Of a DNA stretch of 7,050 bases, positions 1-6,754 are shown one piece after another (positions within the stretch are counted from its first letter, which is position 1; every line of letters begins with the position of its first letter). The stretch is taken from contig JAGXNU010000111.1 in assembly GCA_019894815.1 (NCBI GenBank), forward strand, positions 1 through 7,050, in the 5' to 3' direction. The notes beneath the pieces were generated by a model. It saw only the letters and a list, made by a program, of their open reading frames with translations. It searched no databases and had not been told where the DNA came from. The position numbers and the translations under genes were made by a program. Origin of the DNA: Promethearchaeota archaeon. Its GTDB lineage: Archaea; Asgardarchaeota; Lokiarchaeia; Sigyniarchaeales; SOKP01.

Positions 1-554
1 GACATGATATCTTTCGGATCTTTTCTATATTTCCAAAGTTTGCTACGATAATTTAGATCACATGATACTGTGATGTTTTTTTCTTTCGCGGCTTTTACAG
101 CTTTAAGGCAAATATTAGCCAAATTTTGTGAAATTGCAGGGGTAATACCAGTCCAATGAAACCAAAACGCACCATTAAATATCGTATTCCAATCAAAATC
201 TTGAGGATTTGCTTCAGAAATAGCTGAATAAGCCCTATCATAAAGAACCTTACTTGGTCGTAATGAAGATCCCATCTCGAGAAAATATATACCAATTCTG
301 TTCCCACCTCTCACAATATTATTTGTATTTACACCAAATTGTCTGAGATATTGAATACAAGCATCACCAATTTCATTATTGGGTAATTTAGTGATATAAT
401 CGGCAGGAATTCCATAATTAACCAAGGATACAGCAACATTAGCCTCACCTCCGCCATATATAACATCAAAAGAACGACTTTGAATAAAACGCTTGAATTT
501 AGGAGGCGAAAGTCTTAACATAATTTCTCCGAAGGTAACAACTTTTCCAATCAT
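1..554 (-). CDS. kdgK: 2-keto-3-deoxygluconate kinase (PfkB family), 3' end outside window
   Basis: ATP-dependent sugar-acid kinase that phosphorylates 2-keto-3-deoxygluconate to 2-keto-3-deoxy-6-phosphogluconate in the cytosol, feeding uronate breakdown or an Entner-Doudoroff-type route. Only the first 184 codons are present; the family is usually about 310-340 aa, so the C-terminal ATP-binding part with the catalytic Asp (GAGD region) lies outside. Visible family marks are the N-terminal strand VVTFGEIMLRLSPP (residues 5-18), the PfkB signature region YGGGEANVAVSL (33-44), the lid segment ending RPSKVLYDRAYSA, FHWTGITPA, and DLNYRSKLW (166-174). The run of GGGEANVA, RPSKV..DRA and DLNYR is typical of KDG kinases rather than ribokinase or fructokinase. 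The ATG at 554-552 is preceded by AAGGAG (563-568) eight bases upstream, the clearest Shine-Dalgarno in the window. The sequence resembles bacterial (Firmicutes-type) KDG kinases, so transfer from bacteria is possible if the host is an archaeon. It is divergent from the radical-SAM operon. Family assignment is strong; substrate assignment is good but rests on recalled family patterns. Confidence 0.88.
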   Translation of the reverse strand, partial: MIGKVVTFGEIMLRLSPPKFKRFIQSRSFDVIYGGGEANVAVSLVNYGIPADYITKLPNNEIGDACIQYLRQFGVNTNNIVRGGNRIGIYFLEMGSSLRPSKVLYDRAYSAISEANPQDFDWNTIFNGAFWFHWTGITPAISQNLANICLKAVKAAKEKNITVSCDLNYRSKLWKYRKDPKDIM

Positions 555-562
555 ATTTATTG

Positions 563-568
563 CTCCTT
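563..568 (-). promoter_or_regulatory. Shine-Dalgarno of kdgK
   Basis: On the minus strand this reads AAGGAG, followed by an eight-base spacer (CAATAAAT) and the ATG at 554-552. It fixes the start of the kinase and contrasts with most other genes here, whose ribosome-binding sites are weak or absent. Confidence 0.75.
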
Positions 569-726
569 AATCTAAAGAACTATGAAATTAATGGGGGTTT
601 TTTAAATTCTAATATATCTTTATGATATCTTGAAATATTTAAGCTTTTTATTTAAATTTATACTTCAATATAAAGAATATAAATTAAAAAAAAAAAATTA
701 ATTTTTTATAAAATTAATTTGAAAAT

Positions 727-751
727 CTTATAATCTCCCTTGATTTATAAG
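727..751. repeat. Inverted repeat (possible operator or TATA element)
   Basis: CTTATAA (727-733) and TTATAAG (745-751) are perfect inverted copies around an 11-base centre. Allowing one extra T in the right arm, they extend to CTTATAATC / GATTTATAAG. The core TTATAA is itself self-complementary, so part of the symmetry is trivial in AT-rich DNA. It lies 55-79 bases upstream of the radical-SAM start, where a core promoter or an operator would be expected. Confidence 0.35.
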
Positions 752-805
752 GTAATTTCAAAAAGTTATCTTATAGACCATATTGAGGTTATTTACTAAA
801 CTTAA

Positions 806-2146
806 TTGAGTAGAAAAGTGCCGTCTATATTAGAAAAGATACGAGTTTTAGGAGAGAATTCAAAATATGATATATGTGCTAGCACTGCTTCCAGTCGTAC
901 CGATAAATATCCAAAACTATTCGGAAATTCGAAAAATTGGGTGGGAGCTGCAGCTAGTGCCGGAATTTGCCACTCTTATACACCTGATGGTCGTTGTATG
1001 AGTCTCTTCAAAACTCTCTATACTAACAAATGCATTTATAATTGTAAATACTGTTTTTCTCATACATGTAAGCATAAAATGAGTTTTACTCCAGAAGAAT
1101 ATGCTCGTACGTTTATGAAACTTTATTCGATGAATGTAGTAGAAGGTGTCTTTATTTCATCAGGTGTTTGTGGTAGTGCTGATGAAACGACTGAAGAAAT
1201 GTTAGAAGCAATACGTCTTCTTAGATTTAAATATCATTTCCAAGGATATGTTCATTTTAAATGTTTACCAGGTGTAAGTCAATATTTATTAAGAGAAGCA
1301 ATTACGCTTTCAGATCGTATTTCAGTCAATTCTGAGGCATCCAGCAAAGATTTTCTATCCGAAATCGCGGAGCAAAAAGACTTTAACAACGATATAATCT
1401 TACGTCAGCGTTGGTTAAAACAAATTCGCGTAAAACATAACTTAGAAGCTCTAAAAGTCATTAAAGATTATAAAGAGGATAATCAACTTAAATACCAAGA
1501 AATGATGATCAAGGATCGCCGTGAAGATGGATATAAGAAATTTCGCTGGGATGGAGCTCCCATATTAAATAGTGGACAAACCACCCAATTTGTAGTGGGG
1601 GCTGCCGAAGGCGAAACCGATTTTGATCTTCTCAAGCAAATTGATTGGGGTTATCGTAATATTGATTTACGACGAGGTTATTTCTCTTCTTTTATTCCAA
1701 TTGAAGGTACTCCTCTTGCTGGACAACAAGCAGCTTCACTTTCTAGAGAGCATCGATTATATCAAAGTGATTGGTTATTAAGAATTTACCACTTTAAATT
1801 AAAAGATTTAAAAGATATACTGACTGATGATGGCAATCTACCTAAAGGTGATCCAAAGATTTATCTCGCAAAGCAATATTTTGAAGGGTGTGGTCCATTG
1901 GATCCCAATAACGCATCATATAAGGATTTAATCCGAGTTCCAGGAATCGGACCTATCTCCGCTAAAAGAATAATTAACTTACAATCAAAAAAATTTGAAT
2001 TTAAGCGACGAGAAGATTTGAAAGCAGTGGGTGTAGTTTTAAAGCGAGCTGCACCTTACTTATTAATCAATGGAAAAAATCAGAGAACTCTTGAAAATTT
2101 TACCCAACCATTACAGGAAGAAAATTCATGGAGGGAAATTGCGTGA
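806..2146 (+). CDS. Putative DNA modification/repair radical SAM protein (TIGR03916 type)
   Basis: A 446-aa radical-SAM protein of the family named for probable DNA modification or repair; the reaction is unknown. The 4Fe-4S/SAM motif CX3CX2C is CIYNCKYC (Cys76, Cys80, Cys83). It is preceded by the family-specific CHSYTPDGRCMSLFK (55-69) and followed by VEGVFISSGV (112-121), GYVHFKCLPG (147-156), GQTTQFVVGAAEGETD (257-272) and REHRLYQSDWLLR (314-326). The C-terminus holds a helix-hairpin-helix, LIRVPGIGPISAKRI (375-389), then the LKAVGVVLKRAAPYL segment (405-419); this is a DNA-binding fold and the main hint of a nucleic-acid substrate. Extra cysteines (88, 122, 153, 362) occur where I recall non-Cys residues in bacterial relatives. 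The start is TTG at 806, directly after an in-frame TAA (803-805). A GTG at 818 (giving MPSILEKIRVLG) is an equal alternative. GAGGT (785-789) is rather far upstream (16 bases), so the message may have little or no functional Shine-Dalgarno. It is the first gene of a two-gene operon and overlaps the DUF4130 partner. Family certain, biochemical role unknown. Confidence 0.9.
   Translation: MSRKVPSILEKIRVLGENSKYDICASTASSRTDKYPKLFGNSKNWVGAAASAGICHSYTPDGRCMSLFKTLYTNKCIYNCKYCFSHTCKHKMSFTPEEYARTFMKLYSMNVVEGVFISSGVCGSADETTEEMLEAIRLLRFKYHFQGYVHFKCLPGVSQYLLREAITLSDRISVNSEASSKDFLSEIAEQKDFNNDIILRQRWLKQIRVKHNLEALKVIKDYKEDNQLKYQEMMIKDRREDGYKKFRWDGAPILNSGQTTQFVVGAAEGETDFDLLKQIDWGYRNIDLRRGYFSSFIPIEGTPLAGQQAASLSREHRLYQSDWLLRIYHFKLKDLKDILTDDGNLPKGDPKIYLAKQYFEGCGPLDPNNASYKDLIRVPGIGPISAKRIINLQSKKFEFKRREDLKAVGVVLKRAAPYLLINGKNQRTLENFTQPLQEENSWREIA
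2130..2134 (+). promoter_or_regulatory. Shine-Dalgarno GGAGG that favours the GTG start at 2143
   Basis: GGAGG lies eight bases before GTG 2143, and that GTG overlaps the upstream TGA as GTGA (2143-2146). The competing ATG at 2128 has only AGGA (2115-2118) at a spacing of nine. The stronger match and the stop/start overlap argue for coupled initiation at 2143. Confidence 0.55.
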
Positions 2147-2808
2147 ATGAGAATGATCTTAAAAAACAAGATCCATTGGTAGTTGTTGGCTGTGCAAAAG
2201 GATATACTAAAGAAGAATTATTATCTAACTTGCCTAGACACTGTAAATTCTCACCTTCATTAATAAAACAGGTAAAGTTAATTCCAGAAGCAATTTTTCG
2301 GAATTCTGGTACTCCTATTGCAAAAAAAATTAATCGAATGATGCATGAAATGTCAACTGAAGCATATCGTGCTATTCAATTTACACGGACTGAAATTAAT
2401 AATCGGGGAGTCCTCTTTGGAGTTGTAATGCTCAAACATCGAGTAGTTGATCGTGTTTTAATATATTTTCATGAAAGATGGCCACAATGCATCATTTGTT
2501 TGTATAACGAACAAACGCGTGAGACTTGGATAATAGATGAAAAAGGAGCAATTCGCCAGTATCATCAACCCCTAAAAAAAGTTGTAGAAAATGTTAGTAA
2601 AAATCGTCAGATAGTACCTTACTTCGAGGATATCCAATTTTCTGGAGAACAGATATTCGAAACATTATATAAATCCCAATTTATAGCTGAAAGAGAGAAT
2701 AAGCAATATTTCAAGAAAATGATCCCGGATCAGTGCTTTAAATTACCAGGAATGAAAAATGGAGTAGAAAGACATTTCCGTAATAAAAAACTTAATGATT
2801 TTCTTTAA
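2143..2808 (+). CDS. DUF4130 / TIGR03915-type partner of the radical SAM protein
   Basis: A soluble protein (221 aa from GTG 2143; 226 aa from ATG 2128, which adds MEGNC) that matches the conserved gene always seen beside TIGR03916 radical-SAM proteins and annotated as a probable DNA metabolism or repair protein. Numbered from the GTG, recognisable parts are a helical STEAYRAIQFTRTE (71-84), a central strand block with VLIYFHERWPQC and IICLYNEQTRETWIID, and the diagnostic C-terminal segment from ETLYKSQF through MIPDQCFKLPGM (173-204). That segment parallels the YY..IFNP...MPKRYWKNLPE pattern of the family. In many bacteria this domain is fused to a UdgX-like uracil-DNA glycosylase domain; here the protein ends soon after the DUF4130 region and no glycosylase motif follows. 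The N-terminal 65 residues are not recognisable. There is no signal peptide or membrane segment. It is translationally coupled to the radical-SAM gene (GTGA overlap), implying a shared complex or pathway. Molecular function is unknown; family placement rests on the C-terminal pattern plus context. Confidence 0.8.
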   Translation: MNENDLKKQDPLVVVGCAKGYTKEELLSNLPRHCKFSPSLIKQVKLIPEAIFRNSGTPIAKKINRMMHEMSTEAYRAIQFTRTEINNRGVLFGVVMLKHRVVDRVLIYFHERWPQCIICLYNEQTRETWIIDEKGAIRQYHQPLKKVVENVSKNRQIVPYFEDIQFSGEQIFETLYKSQFIAERENKQYFKKMIPDQCFKLPGMKNGVERHFRNKKLNDFL

Positions 2809-2843
2809 AGATATTAATAGAAAAGAGATAGTAGAATTTTAGT
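2809..2843. other. Convergent intergenic gap
   Basis: Only 35 bases separate the TAA of the DUF4130 gene from the TAA of the activase read from the other strand. There is no GC-rich hairpin. A TTTT run (2837-2840) on the plus strand and a CTCTTTTC stretch on the minus strand are the only terminator-like signals, compatible with archaeal T-run termination but weak. Transcripts from the two operons probably overlap at their 3' ends. Confidence 0.4.
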
Positions 2844-3752
2844 TTATATATCTCGAAATTCAAAAGCAGAAAAAAATTTATTTATTCTTACCTTATCGTG
2901 GGCATCAAGCCATTCAGAATGAGTAAATTGTAGGGATTTTCCTATGGAATTAACTTTTGAATGCCATAATGGATTATAGGGCAATAATTCAATCTTTTTA
3001 ATTCCTAGATCCTCTAAATAATTCGCCCATTGATTAAGATTATTGTCATTGAGAGTAATCTTAGGAATTAACGGAATGCGGGGTAATACCTTAACTGATT
3101 TTGAGTCTAATAAAGCCGTAAAATTTTCGAAAATTTTTTTATTTGAGACTCCGCAGTATTTCATGTGAAGCTTTTCATCAAAAATTTTCAAATCAAAATA
3201 AACTAGATCGATAAAGGGAAGGATACGCTCAAAAAAAGGCTCTTTATTAAAAAAACCACATGTTTCTAAACATACATGTATGTTATTAGATTTAGCTTGT
3301 TTAAGGAATAAATGGAGAAATGGCATTTGATAGGTAGCTTCTCCACCTGAAAGAGTGATTCCTCCATTTGAATTTTCAAAAAATGGCTTGTCAATTAAAA
3401 TTGTATCAAGTAGTTCCTTAACTGTATAAAAAGACCCCACAAACTTCAGAGCTTTAGTTTTACAATGCATGATACATTTTCCACAATAAGTGCACTTTTC
3501 GATTATTATGGGATAATTTAACGAAAAATTAATCGCATCCTCAGGACAAATCTCAGAACACTCGTTGCAGTTTATGCAATCCTCAGAACTATAAGAAATC
3601 TCTTGGTTTAATTGCATGCATTCCGGGTTTTGGCACCAAATGCAAGATAAAGGGCATCCTTTGAAGAATATAACTGTTCGAATACCTGGACCATCATCTA
3701 ACGAATTTCTTTTGATATCAGTTATAAATCCTTTCTTTCCTAGATCAAGCAT
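2844..3752 (-). CDS. Glycyl radical enzyme activating enzyme (radical SAM, two-ferredoxin-cluster type)
   Basis: A 302-aa activase that reductively cleaves S-adenosylmethionine and abstracts hydrogen from the active glycine of its partner, here almost certainly the GRE encoded just upstream. The N-terminus GPGIRTVIFFKGCPLSCIWC (21-40) contains the CX3CX2C motif (Cys33, Cys37, Cys40) followed by QNPE, the hallmark of GRE activases. An inserted 2x[4Fe-4S] ferredoxin domain follows: Cys59-62-65-69 (CX2CX2CX3C, ending CP) and Cys87-90-93-97. The SAM-binding GGE motif is TLSGGEAT (133-140), followed by LETCGF (162-167), YFDLKIFD (185-192) and LLPYNPLWHSK (256-266). Length and the two extra clusters match the activases of glycerol dehydratase, choline TMA-lyase and arylacetate decarboxylases, rather than short PflA (about 245 aa, no ferredoxin insert). 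The ATG at 3752-3750 is the only plausible start, since an in-frame stop lies five codons upstream. There is no clear Shine-Dalgarno in the 23-base gap after the GRE stop, so it is probably translated from a shared message. Confidence 0.94.
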   Translation of the reverse strand: MLDLGKKGFITDIKRNSLDDGPGIRTVIFFKGCPLSCIWCQNPECMQLNQEISYSSEDCINCNECSEICPEDAINFSLNYPIIIEKCTYCGKCIMHCKTKALKFVGSFYTVKELLDTILIDKPFFENSNGGITLSGGEATYQMPFLHLFLKQAKSNNIHVCLETCGFFNKEPFFERILPFIDLVYFDLKIFDEKLHMKYCGVSNKKIFENFTALLDSKSVKVLPRIPLIPKITLNDNNLNQWANYLEDLGIKKIELLPYNPLWHSKVNSIGKSLQFTHSEWLDAHDKVRINKFFSAFEFRDI

Positions 3753-3775
3753 ATTATAAAGAGTTTAGATATTAA

Positions 3776-6754
3776 TTAATGAGTGTGAAATTCCGTTCTA
3801 CTAATTAGTTCAAGTTGGAGCTCTTTATTTAAATCGACAAAATAGGCGTTGTATCCAGAAATTCTGACCATCAACCATCGATAATTTTCAGGTTGAACCA
3901 TCGCATCCTTTAAAGTATCGGATGATACTACATTGAATTGCATCTGCATACCACCTAAATCAAAGTAGCTCTGAGTATATCCTCGAAAGTAGTTGATTGT
4001 TTCTTCATGTGTATCTTTAGGATCGGGTACTAATTTAACATTAAAAGCAAGATTATTAGGCATCTTTTCACTATCTAATGCAGCCACCGCTCTAATATTC
4101 TCAATTAAAACATCTCTATCACTTGGAACAGGAGTTAATCCTGGCGTGAACGGTTTATAGGCTTTTCTCCCATTCGGTAAAGCTCCAGAAAGATTGCCGA
4201 AAGCAACATGATTGCTCATACTCCAAAAACCTACTAGATATTTACCACCACGATAATTATCAAATGAATAAAAATCATCATACACATAATCTATAATCTC
4301 TTGCCCTAATTGAATCGTTTGTGAGCCATCAGTTCCAAATTTTGGTATAGATTTTATTCTTTTTAACAATAATTCGCCTTCTGGAGATGAAAAATTATTT
4401 TTTATATGATCATTAAAAACATTAAAATCAATTTCTTTTCTATCGTATACTAACGCTTTAACCACATTCAATGTATCAATAATATCAGCAAGTCCAATCA
4501 TTGCTACCCCTGAAGTGTTATAAATTGCACCTCCATCCACTAAATCAATCCCTTTATCCATTGGTCCATCAAATAACGAACTTAATAAAGGTGATGGATG
4601 TAAAATTTGATGTGCTCTTCCTAAGAGATTATTATATTCTACGCTTTTTTCAATCATAAAGTGAAGTTGTTGTTTGAAAGCGTTCAAAAAATCATTATTG
4701 TTTTTAAAATCGCTAACTTCACCAGTTTTTGGGCCAAATCTCTTTTGATTACTAACAACAGGATGAATACCATTATTAAGTGTCATTTCCATAGCAGCTA
4801 TTGTATTAAACATCATGCAATTGGTATGACCAAAATGTTTTCCACAAATCGTCGGCTCAACACAGCCAGTTGCAGCCCAAGTTCGTGCATCTTGCAGTTT
4901 TATTCCAACTTTTGTCAGAGCATTAATCATTTGGATATCGTTGTGAATTGAAGGTGTAGCATGTGTATTTATATTAACCTCAAGGATTCGATCCAAATAT
5001 TCTTTCGAATTCACTCCAGGAAAATAACGAGCATTTAAATTTGGATCTCTTAACGTTAGCATTTCTGTTACTTTTAAAATTATAAATGTCATATCACAAA
5101 CTGCATTATTACCATCTTCATCAACACCGCCAACTGTGAGAGCAAAATCTTGACTACTTCCACCAAATAGATAATTTCCAACATCTGGTACTAAAGGAGC
5201 TTGATCTGAAACACGGAGAAAGAAACAACCCATTAACTCTATTGCTTTCTTAATATACTCATCTTTCTGCTTATCTGATGAGATTTTTTCCATATCACTT
5301 TCAAGATATGGTTGTAACCAATGATCTAAACGACCAAGAGACAACCCCATATGAGCATTCTCTTGAGTTAGTGCAATCCACATAATCCAAATTGAGATAA
5401 TTGCTTCTTCAAGGGTTTTAGGGGGTTCTGCGGGTACTCTCAACAATAGTTGTCCTAAGTGAAGTAGTTCTTGTTTTCTCATTTTCAGCATTTCTGAAGC
5501 ATTTTGTTCCTCGATTTTATCTGCAATATGTACTGCTTCATCTGCTAAATTTCTTGTATAATTTAAAACACCATTTAACGCTAATTGGATTCCTTTATAG
5601 AAATCTTTTTTTATTGAATCAGAAAATTCTTCTTCTTTAGATATAGCTTCATTCAATAACTCATTTATCCCCATTTTTAAAAAAGTGGGAAATCCAGGGA
5701 TGGTGTGTGAAATTGCTTGAGTTTTCCACATAAAATAAAAAACAAAATGTTCATCCATTTTTTGAGATAAGGGATAACCATTTTTTGTTCTAACATATTC
5801 TCTAACATTTCTATCCATCCAAAAAGGAAAAACTTCATTATCTAAAATATCAATAGCTTCTTGATCTATTAGATGGGGATTTAATTCACGATTATCAATC
5901 GAATAAAGTTCAGGCCAGAAAAAAAGTGCCCCAAATTCGGGATATATCATTGTACCTAATCTTTTTGTAGTTGATGTACCAGGTAAATAATCCCAATCTT
6001 GAATCATAGGCATCTTATGAGAAAGAATATAGTTGACTATTTTCCCCATTTTCAATCCCGGATGATCATTATTTCCATCTTCTGGTGTATAACCATCTTT
6101 TTTACAAATTTCGGTAATTAGTTTAGATCTTTCTGGGCAAACTTCAAGTTTAGAAACTGAACGTATATATTTCAAATAGTTTAATCTTTCAAAATCCTTT
6201 AGTTTATATTTTCCCAAGTAAGGATCATCTAAGTATTTCACATTATCAGTTTTATAATTAAGGATGGTATTCTTCATATGTTCTGTTCCGGATGAAAAAT
6301 CTTCAAATTTTTCAAATGGAATAATCTCTTCTTTGTGGATCTTCTGAATTCGTTCATCATAAGCGTCTTTATGTTTTAACAAAACATATGTTATTAAAAA
6401 GAAGAATTTAGTCATGTGACTCAGGTTTCCAATAGTATGGAGTTGATTTTTCAAAAGCATATTAACAATTTCTTCGGGTTTACTTCGAGGAAGTTTCCCC
6501 AAATCTTTTACTTTTTTATATTTTAAGGTGATCGTTGGATTTTCGATAGTTTCTTCAATAACTTCGATATTTCCATTATTAAAAATTATTGAGACACTTT
6601 CATTTTCATCTTCTTCAGCAGTAAAGAGTAATCTTGCGTTAAAAATAAAATCCGTTTTTTGATTATAAATTTCTTTTTGAAATTCCGGATTCTCATCAAT
6701 GTACTTTTTAAGCAACCTAAAAACATTCGCAATTTTACTTCTTACCTTTGGCAT
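3776..6754 (-). CDS. Glycyl radical enzyme (pyruvate formate-lyase-like) with an N-terminal SCP2-like extension
   Basis: A 992-aa glycyl radical enzyme. The thiyl-forming cysteine is Cys631 in ATGCVEP (628-634) with the accompanying Glu633; the radical site is Gly967 in VRISGYNAYFVDL (963-975), 25 residues from the C-terminus as the family requires. Other core marks are SHTIPGFPTFLKMGINELL (349-367), NAHMGLSLGRLDHWLQPYL (466-484), YLFGGSSQDFALTVGGVDEDG (528-548), LTLRDPNLNARY (566-577), RGGKYLVGFWSMSNHVAFGN (835-854) and GALPNGRKA (857-865). CVE is shared by glycerol/propanediol dehydratases, choline TMA-lyase, isethionate lyase and 4-hydroxyphenylacetate decarboxylase, and rules against PFL itself, which has adjacent Cys-Cys. 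The substrate is not deducible. The protein is roughly 150 residues longer than usual: residues about 1-130 are extra and read like an SCP2-type domain (IIFNNGNIEVIEETIENPTI at 56-75, then HTIGNLSHMTKFFFLITYVL). The ATG at 6754 has no strong Shine-Dalgarno, and the next upstream ATG (6768) is out of frame. It is co-transcribed with its activase. Enzyme class certain, reaction unknown. Confidence 0.93.
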   Translation of the reverse strand: MPKVRSKIANVFRLLKKYIDENPEFQKEIYNQKTDFIFNARLLFTAEEDENESVSIIFNNGNIEVIEETIENPTITLKYKKVKDLGKLPRSKPEEIVNMLLKNQLHTIGNLSHMTKFFFLITYVLLKHKDAYDERIQKIHKEEIIPFEKFEDFSSGTEHMKNTILNYKTDNVKYLDDPYLGKYKLKDFERLNYLKYIRSVSKLEVCPERSKLITEICKKDGYTPEDGNNDHPGLKMGKIVNYILSHKMPMIQDWDYLPGTSTTKRLGTMIYPEFGALFFWPELYSIDNRELNPHLIDQEAIDILDNEVFPFWMDRNVREYVRTKNGYPLSQKMDEHFVFYFMWKTQAISHTIPGFPTFLKMGINELLNEAISKEEEFSDSIKKDFYKGIQLALNGVLNYTRNLADEAVHIADKIEEQNASEMLKMRKQELLHLGQLLLRVPAEPPKTLEEAIISIWIMWIALTQENAHMGLSLGRLDHWLQPYLESDMEKISSDKQKDEYIKKAIELMGCFFLRVSDQAPLVPDVGNYLFGGSSQDFALTVGGVDEDGNNAVCDMTFIILKVTEMLTLRDPNLNARYFPGVNSKEYLDRILEVNINTHATPSIHNDIQMINALTKVGIKLQDARTWAATGCVEPTICGKHFGHTNCMMFNTIAAMEMTLNNGIHPVVSNQKRFGPKTGEVSDFKNNNDFLNAFKQQLHFMIEKSVEYNNLLGRAHQILHPSPLLSSLFDGPMDKGIDLVDGGAIYNTSGVAMIGLADIIDTLNVVKALVYDRKEIDFNVFNDHIKNNFSSPEGELLLKRIKSIPKFGTDGSQTIQLGQEIIDYVYDDFYSFDNYRGGKYLVGFWSMSNHVAFGNLSGALPNGRKAYKPFTPGLTPVPSDRDVLIENIRAVAALDSEKMPNNLAFNVKLVPDPKDTHEETINYFRGYTQSYFDLGGMQMQFNVVSSDTLKDAMVQPENYRWLMVRISGYNAYFVDLNKELQLELISRTEFHTH

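Larger units (their letters stand above)
555..805. promoter_or_regulatory. AT-rich divergent intergenic region between kdgK and the radical-SAM operon
   Basis: This 251-base region has no convincing ORF and must carry the promoters for both flanking genes. Seen directly: a 12-A run (686-697); two copies of the self-complementary decamer AAATTAATTT (695-704 and 711-720); an inverted repeat CTTATAA (727-733) / TTATAAG (745-751); and another CTTATA at 769-774. The TTTATAAG at 744-751 could be an archaeal TATA box for the plus-strand gene; the usual 25-base offset would put transcription start near 775 and give a leader of about 30 bases. For kdgK several A/T-rich boxes lie at about 600-655, but none stands out. 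The GGGGGTTTTTT at 593-603 lies in the kdgK leader and is not placed to terminate any visible gene. The promoter calls are inference. Confidence 0.45.

Noticed and set aside
95..307. 70-codon minus-strand reading frame
   Set aside because: It lies inside the KDG kinase in a different frame of the same strand; the kinase frame has clear family motifs throughout, so this is a shadow.
593..603. GGGGGTTTTTT as a terminator
   Set aside because: No plus-strand gene ends upstream of it, there is no stem, and it lies in the leader of the minus-strand kinase.
686..697. 12-A run as a sign of an assembly or frameshift error
   Set aside because: It is in non-coding DNA, so it cannot affect a reading frame; its exact length may be uncertain but has no annotation consequence.
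4661..4951. 96-codon plus-strand reading frame
   Set aside because: It is antisense to the GRE core around the catalytic Cys631 region, has no recognisable motif, and the GRE frame is fully conserved there.
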